Assembly (NCBI GenBank): GCA_964584415.1
Contig: CAZOZX010000099.1
Span: 1 to 7,987 of the forward strand
From: PHAA01 sp964584415
GTDB taxonomy: Bacteria > Bacillota > Syntrophomonadia > Syntrophomonadales > Syntrophomonadaceae
Reading direction: 5' to 3'
Length of the DNA: 7,987 nt
Of this stretch, positions 1-4,829 are shown piece by piece (within the stretch, counting starts at the first letter, position 1; each line of letters begins with the position of its first letter). The notes below the pieces were generated by a model that saw nothing but the letters and a program-made list of their open reading frames with translations, did no database searches and was not told the origin of the DNA. The position numbers and the translations under genes were made by a program.

Positions 1-66
1 CAAGCGCATGATACCGAAAGCCTCGTGAATTTTGTCCTACAATATGCCGGATTGTCTCAAAGTTAA
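1..66 (+). CDS. C-terminal end of an unidentified protein (partial)
   Basis: Frame 1 is open from the left edge to a TAA at 64-66 and gives 21 residues, ending in NFVLQYAGLSQS. The other two forward frames hit stops early. A strong terminator follows on the same strand about 70 bases downstream, which supports a real gene ending here. The fragment is too short to recognise a family, and no function is offered. Its reading as coding rests only on the open frame and the terminator. Confidence 0.4.
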   Translation, partial: QAHDTESLVNFVLQYAGLSQS

Positions 67-133
67 GGGATTCATTCTATTAATATAATTTGAGAAACAC
101 ACAAGTGGCTATTTAGCTGCGAATGTGACCACC

Positions 134-165
134 AAACATAGTCCCTCTGCGCGGCTATGTTTTTT
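134..165 (+). terminator. Rho-independent terminator of the left-edge gene
   Basis: The ten-base arm AAACATAGTC at 134-143 pairs with GGCTATGTTT at 153-162, with one T-G wobble and a nine-base loop. The descending arm runs into six T residues (160-165). It would end transcription of the gene that stops at 66 and insulate the next gene, which then needs its own promoter. The 67 bases between the stop and the hairpin hold no feature I can support. Confidence 0.8.
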
Positions 166-193
166 GCTTTTTACTTGCTGATCCAGGTGTATT

Positions 194-235
194 TTGACAT
201 GATACACAGCAATAAAGAATACCATTAGTTATAGT
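194..235 (+). promoter_or_regulatory. possible promoter of the membrane-anchored hypothetical gene
   Basis: A perfect TTGACA lies at 194-199, but no good -10 box sits 16-18 bases downstream; GAATAC at 217-222 is a poor match. A TATAGT at 230-235 is a better -10 box but is 30 bases from the TTGACA. Because a terminator lies just upstream, a promoter is expected between 166 and 266. Which box is used cannot be settled by eye. Confidence 0.25.
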
Positions 236-266
236 GTAATGATGGGTTTGCGGAAACCATTTGATG

Positions 267-272
267 AGGAGG
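267..272 (+). promoter_or_regulatory. ribosome binding site that sets the start at GTG 281
   Basis: AGGAGG at 267-272 is eight bases before GTG 281-283 and five before GTG 278-280. The upstream ATG at 239, which gives a longer reading, lies before this site and has no comparable Shine-Dalgarno sequence. GTG 281 is therefore preferred. Confidence 0.75.
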
Positions 273-280
273 CGGCGGTG

Positions 281-775
281 GTGAGAAAACACGCTTTGAT
301 AGGTATACTGATTGTAGTGCTGGCAGGCTTCGGTTTCTATTTCGCCTCGATTGGCAAAGCCGAGCGGACAACTGAAATTCCGGCGGTATTTAAAGATCAG
401 CAGATAGGTTGGATTACCAACAACGGTATTACGCTGCTTCAAACCCGGCAAGGTGCTTCAGTGTATCCTATTATTCATGATGACCAGGCTCTCTATATTC
501 TCAGCGGGAACGCCGATAATATCAAGAAGTACTATATAGATAAAGAAAAACGGGAGCTGGTTATTGTACAGGATTTGATAAATCCCAAAGCCCGCGCTGA
601 AGGATATTTCCAACTGGTGACTGTTCCTGCCGATAGGTACCAGGCGATTATAAACGATGGTAAATTAGTGGTCCGCATCCAATTTAATTACCTGGATAAA
701 CAATCTCTCTACCTGGTCTATGACCTGCAAAATCAACAAACGCAGATGGCAAATGCCTCTCTTTTAACGCAGTAA
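281..775 (+). CDS. membrane-anchored protein of unknown function
   Basis: This is a 164-residue protein that I do not recognise. The GTG start at 281 is chosen because AGGAGG lies eight bases upstream. The N-terminus MRKH is followed by a hydrophobic segment at about residues 5-24 (ALIGILIVVLAGFGFYF), then a charged stretch. This is the pattern of an uncleaved signal anchor with the rest of the chain outside the membrane. There is no cysteine at the end of the hydrophobic stretch, so it is not a lipoprotein. The remaining 140 residues alternate short hydrophobic and polar stretches, suggesting a small beta-rich domain, with no cysteines or recognisable catalytic motif. It follows a terminator and precedes sodA by 138 bases on the same strand. 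A link to oxidative stress is possible from position alone but not shown. Confidence 0.75.
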   Translation: MRKHALIGILIVVLAGFGFYFASIGKAERTTEIPAVFKDQQIGWITNNGITLLQTRQGASVYPIIHDDQALYILSGNADNIKKYYIDKEKRELVIVQDLINPKARAEGYFQLVTVPADRYQAIINDGKLVVRIQFNYLDKQSLYLVYDLQNQQTQMANASLLTQ

Positions 776-913
776 TTCTCGCCTTACCTCGGAGTAAATC
801 AATTTTGACATTGCCCCCAAGTAAATCACAATATAATTTGGCTAAATGTAAGATTATGGGCTAGACTTATTATATATAAACGTTACTAAACATTTTTGAA
901 AGAGGTGTTTGCA
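776..913 (+). promoter_or_regulatory. sodA upstream region with promoter-like boxes and a 9-bp direct repeat
   Basis: This AT-rich gap holds TTGACA at 805-810 and TATAAT at 832-837. Their 21-base spacing is longer than the usual 17, so the two may not belong to one promoter. A second AT-rich block, TATATATAAA, lies at 871-880. The nonamer AGTAAATCA occurs at 793-801 and 820-828, flanking the TTGACA box, as an operator might. There is no clear terminator after 775, so read-through from the preceding gene is also possible. Confidence 0.35.
901..907 (+). promoter_or_regulatory. ribosome binding site that sets the sodA start at ATG 914
   Basis: AGAGGTG at 901-907 sits six bases before ATG 914. 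The longer reading would begin at a TTG (896) that lies before this site. ATG 914 gives the normal family N-terminus MAHTLPELPYAYDALEPH. Confidence 0.8.
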
Positions 914-1519
914 ATGGCTCATACTCTACCTGAACTCCCCTATGCTTATGATGCATTAGAGCCCCATTACGATGCCGATACAGTTAGATTACACCATGAT
1001 ATGCACCATAAGGCGTACGTCGATGGGCTCAATGCCGCTGAGGCCAAACTGGCCGACGCGATTGCCAAGAACGATTTTGGGCTGATTAAACATATCGAAA
1101 GAGAGCTGGCTTTTCATGGCGCAGGCCATATCCTGCATACCATGTTCTGGGATAATATGAAACCAGGCGGCGGCGGTCCGGCCACGGGTGCAGTGGCAGA
1201 GCTGATTGACCGTGAGTTTGGATCCTTTGACAATTTCAAAAAGCTTTTTACTGCGGCGGCGGTTGCTGTGGAAGGTTCTGGCTGGGCAGTGTTGGCCTGC
1301 AATCCAGTGTTTGAAAAACTAGTGGTTCTGCAGGCGGAAAAGCACCAGGACTTGACCCAGTGGGGAGCAGTTCCGTTGCTGGTAGTAGACGTCTGGGAAC
1401 ATGCTTATTACCTCAAGTATCAAAACAAGCGGGCCGCATGGGTAGACGCCTGGTGGAACCTGATCAACTGGGATGATGTGAACCGGCGGGTAGCCCAAAT
1501 GCAAAAAATGAATTCTTAA
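914..1519 (+). CDS. sodA: superoxide dismutase, Fe/Mn family
   Basis: This is a cytoplasmic enzyme of 201 residues that converts superoxide to oxygen and hydrogen peroxide. Both family domains are complete: an N-terminal helical hairpin with LPYAYDALEPH, then the alpha/beta domain with the signature DVWEHAYY at 159-166. The four metal ligands are H27, H75, D159 and H163, and the active-site tyrosine is Y35. The start is fixed by AGAGGTG six bases upstream. Residues near the metal are mixed. G71 matches the glycine typical of E. coli-type Mn enzymes, while H144 (in EKHQD) takes the place of the usual second-shell glutamine. As recalled, a histidine there is seen in mycobacterial and archaeal members, so metal use (Fe, Mn or either) cannot be assigned. 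It is convergent with the Flx/Hdr operon, which carries oxygen-sensitive centres. That fits protection of an anaerobe but does not show co-regulation. Confidence 0.97.
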   Translation: MAHTLPELPYAYDALEPHYDADTVRLHHDMHHKAYVDGLNAAEAKLADAIAKNDFGLIKHIERELAFHGAGHILHTMFWDNMKPGGGGPATGAVAELIDREFGSFDNFKKLFTAAAVAVEGSGWAVLACNPVFEKLVVLQAEKHQDLTQWGAVPLLVVDVWEHAYYLKYQNKRAAWVDAWWNLINWDDVNRRVAQMQKMNS

Positions 1520-1539
1520 GCAATAAAAAAGCGGTAAAT

Positions 1540-1590
1540 AAAAGAGGCGGTCCCAAAAGTCTAAAACAGACTGTAAGGATTGCCTCTTTT
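1540..1590. terminator. bidirectional terminator between sodA and the Flx/Hdr operon
   Basis: AAAAGAGGC at 1540-1548 pairs with GCCTCTTTT at 1582-1590. The stem continues inward through two G-T wobbles and TCC/GGA, and an inner hairpin AGTCT (1558-1562) with AGACT (1568-1572) fills the centre. On the plus strand the hairpin ends in TTTTT (1587-1591), terminating sodA. On the minus strand it ends in TTTTATTT, 25 bases after the last operon gene. Confidence 0.85.
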
Positions 1591-1614
1591 TAATCTAATT
1601 GTTTATTTATTACC

Positions 1615-2469
1615 TTACCATTCCGGGGGCAAATCCCGCAGTTGTTTGAGGTAATAAACCGGACCATCCAGGCAGATGAACTCGCTGCCGATGTTACAGC
1701 GTCCGCATTTGCCGATGCCGCATTTCATCCGCATTTCCAAAGTGGTTATGACCTGGTCGTCACTATAGCCCATCTTCTCCAGGGACTGCAGAACAAACTT
1801 GATCATGATCGGCGGTCCGCATACCACAGCTATGGCTCCCGCTGAACTGGGGTTTAACTCTTCCAGGTAGGCGGGTACGAAACCCACGTGCCCATTCCAA
1901 TCCGGCTCGGCATTATCTATGGTTACAAAGACCTCGGTGTTGGATTCTTTAGGCCAGAGCTCAAACAGCTCTTCTTTAAAGCACAGGTCAGCCTGGCTGC
2001 GGCTACCATAAAGTATGGTAATCTTGCCGTAATCGGCCCGGTTTTTGAAACAGTATTTTATAAACGACCGCAGGGGGGCCAATCCTATCCCGCCGGCGAT
2101 AAAAACCATGTCCTTGCCCTTGCAGGCCTCGACTGGGAAACCATTGCCATATGGACCCCGCACCCCGATTTTCTGTCCCACCTCGATCTGGTGAAGCTCG
2201 TCAGTCAGAAGTCCTACTCGTTTAATCGCAAACTCCAGGTATTCCTGCTCCTGCTGCCAGGTGCAGGAAATCATGGCCTCCCCGATCGGCAGATGAGATA
2301 TCATAGCGCACTGTCCTGGGGCTACCTGGAAAGGAACCCCATTGCCATCACTGTTTTTAACCAGAAAACTTTTGACATCAGGGGTGCGGTCGATAATGTC
2401 AATTACTTCAACCACGGTTGGTACCAGGGGCTGTTCAATTATCATGCCTTTTTTGTCCTCATTGCCCAT
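1615..2469 (-). CDS. flxA: FlxA-like FAD/NAD(P)-binding [2Fe-2S] oxidoreductase
   Basis: This 284-residue protein belongs to the ferredoxin-NADP reductase-like group that includes AsrB, HydG and PyrK-type subunits. It is the likely entry point for NAD(P)H electrons into the complex. An FAD-binding barrel occupies about residues 15-112, with PGQ at 51-53 and GEAMIS at 63-68. The nucleotide-binding Rossmann half follows, with FIAGGIGLAPLRS at 123-135 and VVCGPP at 215-220. A C-terminal [2Fe-2S] motif has cysteines C250, C255, C258 and C266 (CGIGKCGRC plus one seven residues later). The start ATG 2469 has AGGAGG nine bases upstream and begins one base after the preceding gene's stop, so the two are co-transcribed. 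It is the last gene of the operon. NADH versus NADPH cannot be told by eye. AsrB of a sulfite reductase is the main alternative, made less likely by the adjacent mvhD and hdr genes. Confidence 0.88.
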   Translation of the reverse strand: MGNEDKKGMIIEQPLVPTVVEVIDIIDRTPDVKSFLVKNSDGNGVPFQVAPGQCAMISHLPIGEAMISCTWQQEQEYLEFAIKRVGLLTDELHQIEVGQKIGVRGPYGNGFPVEACKGKDMVFIAGGIGLAPLRSFIKYCFKNRADYGKITILYGSRSQADLCFKEELFELWPKESNTEVFVTIDNAEPDWNGHVGFVPAYLEELNPSSAGAIAVVCGPPIMIKFVLQSLEKMGYSDDQVITTLEMRMKCGIGKCGRCNIGSEFICLDGPVYYLKQLRDLPPEW

Positions 2470-2470
2470 G

Positions 2471-3478
2471 CTAATCTGCCTCCTTTACTGCATCGATGAT
2501 CCTGACGATGTTAACGTCAGTCGGGCAGACTATCATACATCTTCCGCAACCGGTACAAAGCGGTGTTCCATAGCGTTCTTTGAAGAATTCCAGTTTATGC
2601 AGGAACCGCTGGCGGAAACGCTCTTTACTGGCACCGCGCGGATTCCCTCCCCCGGCTTCCCGGCTATATTCTTCAAACATGCAGGAGTCCCAGGCCCGGA
2701 AGCGGTAACCATGATCCCCCCACATCTTGACTTGAATATCAAAACAGTAGCAGGAGGGACAGACATAGGTACACATCCCGCAATTTATACAGGGCTGGGA
2801 CAATTTATCCCAGATAGGGTGTTCAAACATGCCTTTAAGCTTCTCAGCCACGCCCTCATATTCAACCTGTCTTTGGAATGGCTGCGGGGTGGGCGGCTGG
2901 GCATTTTTTTCTTCCAGTAATCCCGCAATCAAAGCGGTGGCTGCTTCACCTTTGGGAGTTTTCACTTCCCAGATAAAGCTGTCGCCGATGTCGCGCAGAA
3001 TTACGTCCGCTCCCACCGGATCCACTGAATTTACCTCCATGGCATTGCAGAAGCAATTAGGCCCGGGGGCATAACAGGCATTAGCGATGATAGTGTTGGA
3101 GCTGCGGCGGGCTTTATAAAAACTGTCCTCATAGCCCCGGGTCAGAAAAACATCGTCCATAGCCAGGATGCCTTTGACATCACAGGCGCGGGCTCCAAAT
3201 ATTATGGTCGGATGGCTGTCTTCATAGGTCTTATCAATATTTACTTCCACACCCTGGCTCTGAATGCCATACATCTTTTCCGTCTGGGGCAATACTGCCC
3301 CTTTTGGAGACTGATAAACATTCAGGTCCTCGAGCTTCAATTCATCCTGGCCATCGACAAAACTGTTCCATGGAAAATAGCCACTCTGGGCACCCTTCTG
3401 GATGGGAGCAAAGACTTCATTTTGTTCACTGAGCTTATCCAGGGCTGCTGATAATTTAGCCTTACTTAATACCTTCAC
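2471..3478 (-). CDS. Flx-type 4Fe-4S dicluster subunit (AsrA/hydrogenase-beta-like)
   Basis: This protein of 335 residues is predicted to carry electrons between the flavin subunit and the rest of the complex. Two ferredoxin-like [4Fe-4S] motifs are seen: C230, C233, C236, C240-P and C308, C311, C314, C318-P. Between them lie two extra cysteines (C243, C245) and an arginine-rich stretch. The N-terminal domain carries further conserved-looking cysteines in GARACD (C99), NACYAPG (C135) and NCFCN (C142, C144), as in AsrA and [NiFe]-hydrogenase beta-type proteins. The start is GTG 3478, eight bases after AGGAGG (3487-3492). A GTG at 3485-3487 would overlap that site and is rejected. It corresponds to FlxB or FlxC; I do not assign the letter. 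There is no signal peptide, so it is cytoplasmic. Confidence 0.88.
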   Translation of the reverse strand: MKVLSKAKLSAALDKLSEQNEVFAPIQKGAQSGYFPWNSFVDGQDELKLEDLNVYQSPKGAVLPQTEKMYGIQSQGVEVNIDKTYEDSHPTIIFGARACDVKGILAMDDVFLTRGYEDSFYKARRSSNTIIANACYAPGPNCFCNAMEVNSVDPVGADVILRDIGDSFIWEVKTPKGEAATALIAGLLEEKNAQPPTPQPFQRQVEYEGVAEKLKGMFEHPIWDKLSQPCINCGMCTYVCPSCYCFDIQVKMWGDHGYRFRAWDSCMFEEYSREAGGGNPRGASKERFRQRFLHKLEFFKERYGTPLCTGCGRCMIVCPTDVNIVRIIDAVKEAD

Positions 3479-3483
3479 ATTTA

Positions 3484-3492
3484 TCACCTCCT
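3484..3492 (-). promoter_or_regulatory. ribosome binding site of the dicluster subunit gene
   Basis: The minus strand reads AGGAGGTGA here, a near-perfect complement of the 16S rRNA 3' end, eight bases before GTG 3478. It decides the start codon. Its first bases also form part of the TAG (3491-3493) that would end the frame-restored upstream protein. Confidence 0.8.
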
Positions 3493-4398
3493 ACAAAAAG
3501 CTGTCCGGGTCGTCAATGCGGTAAACGCTCAAGGGGGGCTTATTCCCTTCCGCGTACTGCAGGCCGGCTTCCGGTCCGCCATATATTTACCCACGTCTTT
3601 TATGAGCTTCTGGTTTAAAAGCATCAGGGGAATGTTAACCGGGCACACCCGTTCACATTCACCGCATTCTATGCAGCGCCCGGCCATATGGGCGTGTTTA
3701 ACCAGGTGATACATCAGATTATCGGTAGTACTGTTCTCCCGACCCACCCATTGAGGCTTCATCTCGTCAAAAATGCAGGTACGGCAATCGCAGGCTACAC
3801 AAACCTGGCGGCAGGCATAACAGCGAATACAGGTCGACAGAGTCTTCTCCCAGAAGTCATAGCGCTCATCGGCTGACATCTGCTCCAGTTCTTTAACCTT
3901 GGCGAAGCGGTCTGCTTCCAGCTGCCGAGGCACCTGCTCCACTCCCGCCAGTTCATCATAGATAACCGGATTAGGCTGTACACATTGCAGACATTTGCGG
4001 GCCAGTCCTTCCTCTTCCTTGACCCGGCTGAGACCGCCGTAGTTTCGGGCCGCTGCCAGGGGATCTTTCAATCCCGGACAGGGAATACCGACAATATACA
4101 GCCGGTCTCTTTTGATCTGCAAATCTTCCAGCAATCTCACCACTCCGCGCGAGTCACAGCCTTTTACGGCTATGCCGATGCGGTCATGGGTGTCACGGAA
4201 CTTGAGCAGGGCATTGGCTATATTGTAAATGGCATATTCGTTAAATATGATATTTTGAACATCATCTTTGCTCCAGGCGGCATAGGCTTTGGTTTGAAAA
4301 TCCTGCTCACCTTTTTCCCAGGCCAGGAATACATCTATCTTGCCTTCATCAAAAAGCCTGGCCGCAATTGCCTGAATCTTAGCGGTTATATCTTTCAT
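3491..4398 (-). CDS. Flx-type FrhB-like 4Fe-4S protein, apparently frameshifted near its C-terminus
   Basis: As written, the frame from ATG 4398 ends at TGA 3529-3531 with 289 residues. The N-terminal half has the FrhB-like features AVKGCDSRGVVRLLED (77-92) and GIPCPG (104-109), plus C136 and C139. Two cysteine-rich motifs follow: C190, C193, C196, C200 with C203, C205, C208, and then C242, C245, C248, C252-P. After the last motif the family usually continues with a tail ending near KPPL...DDP. Here the zero frame gives an unrelated ending (RKPACSTRKGISPP), while the -1 frame from about 3583 reads PEAGLQYAEGNKPPL and then YRIDDPDSFL before TAG 3491-3493. The restored protein would be about 302 residues. 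The shift lies at about 3581-3588 in the run AAATATATGG. The start overlaps the mvhD stop (ATGA). It corresponds to FlxB or FlxC. Both cluster motifs precede the shift, so function may survive. Confidence 0.82.
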
Positions 4399-4829
4399 TG
4401 CGCATCCCTCAGCTTTCGGTTGGGGCCAAGCTTTTTCACATCTTTGACTAACTTGCCCATTGTTTCTTGAAACTTTATGCCTTCGGCTCCGGAGATCCAG
4501 GAGACCTGGTAGCGCTCCGGTTCAAGACCGATATATTCCATCAGACTCTTCATTACAGTCTGGCGGCGGCGCTGATAGTAATTGCCACTACCATAGTGGC
4601 AGTCACCCGGGTGTCAGCCGGAAAGCAGCACCCCATCCACCCCCCGGTTAAAAGCCCGCAAAACCAGCATGGGGTCCATGCGCCCGGAACAGGGGGTTCG
4701 AATGATACGCACATCGGCATCATATTCCAGATGATTCAAACCGGCCAAATCGGCTGCTGCATAGGAACACCAGTTACAGGCAAATACGATGATCTTGGGT
4801 TCCCAGCCCCCTTTTGAATCTATTGACAT
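4395..4829 (-). CDS. mvhD: MvhD/FlxD-like iron-sulfur subunit, predicted selenoprotein (Sec72)
   Basis: This is the small [2Fe-2S] subunit that hands electrons from the donor module to HdrA. It is MvhD in methanogen hydrogenase-Hdr complexes and FlxD in bacterial Flx-Hdr complexes. The full reading is 144 residues, a normal length for the family. The N-terminal half has FACNWCSYAAADLAG (C18, C21) and RTPCSGRMDP (C47). Residue 72 is an in-frame TGA (4614-4616) exactly where the family has the first cysteine of GCHPGDCHY; reading continues as HPGDCHYGSGN (C77) and then SWISGAEGIKF. The chain ends at TGA 4395-4397, overlapping the next start as ATGA. A near-perfect hairpin follows the internal TGA at SECIS distance. 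The start ATG 4829 overlaps the last ten bases of hdrA and has GGAGG ten bases upstream, suggesting translational coupling. A conventional call would stop at 71 residues and lose half the protein. Confidence 0.92.
4583..4601 (-). promoter_or_regulatory. bacterial SECIS element of mvhD
   Basis: Counting from the base after the TGA, UGCCACUA (13-20) pairs perfectly with UAGUGGCA (24-31) around the loop UGG (21-23). The stem can extend past one mismatch by A-U and G-U pairs. The apical loop falls within the roughly 16-37 base distance usual for bacterial SECIS elements, and a G occupies one of the first two loop positions. The stem encodes part of the conserved CHYGSGN motif, so it must satisfy protein and RNA at once. 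Confidence 0.8.
4614..4616 (-). other. in-frame UGA read as selenocysteine (MvhD residue 72)
   Basis: TGA stands between GVLLSG and HPGDCHY, at the position of a conserved family cysteine. The frame stays open for 72 more family-matching codons. The gene then ends at another TGA (4395-4397), so UGA is not generally reassigned as sense in this organism. Confidence 0.9.

Noticed and set aside
155..451. A 98-residue minus-strand reading frame over the 281-775 gene
   Set aside because: It lies antisense to a gene with a clear ribosome binding site and membrane anchor, runs through the left terminator, and has no recognisable protein features.
83..840. AATATAATTTG occurring at 83-93 and 830-840
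   Set aside because: An 11-base AT-rich match in an AT-rich intergenic setting is weak evidence of a repeat or a shared control site, and no wider similarity surrounds the two copies.
3484..3487. GTG at 3485-3487 as the start of the dicluster subunit
   Set aside because: It overlaps the Shine-Dalgarno sequence itself. GTG 3478 has the correct eight-base spacing.
4614..4829. A truncated or pseudogene mvhD of 71 residues
   Set aside because: The downstream sequence in the same frame is intact and family-like for 72 codons, and a SECIS-type hairpin follows the TGA. Decay would not preserve both.
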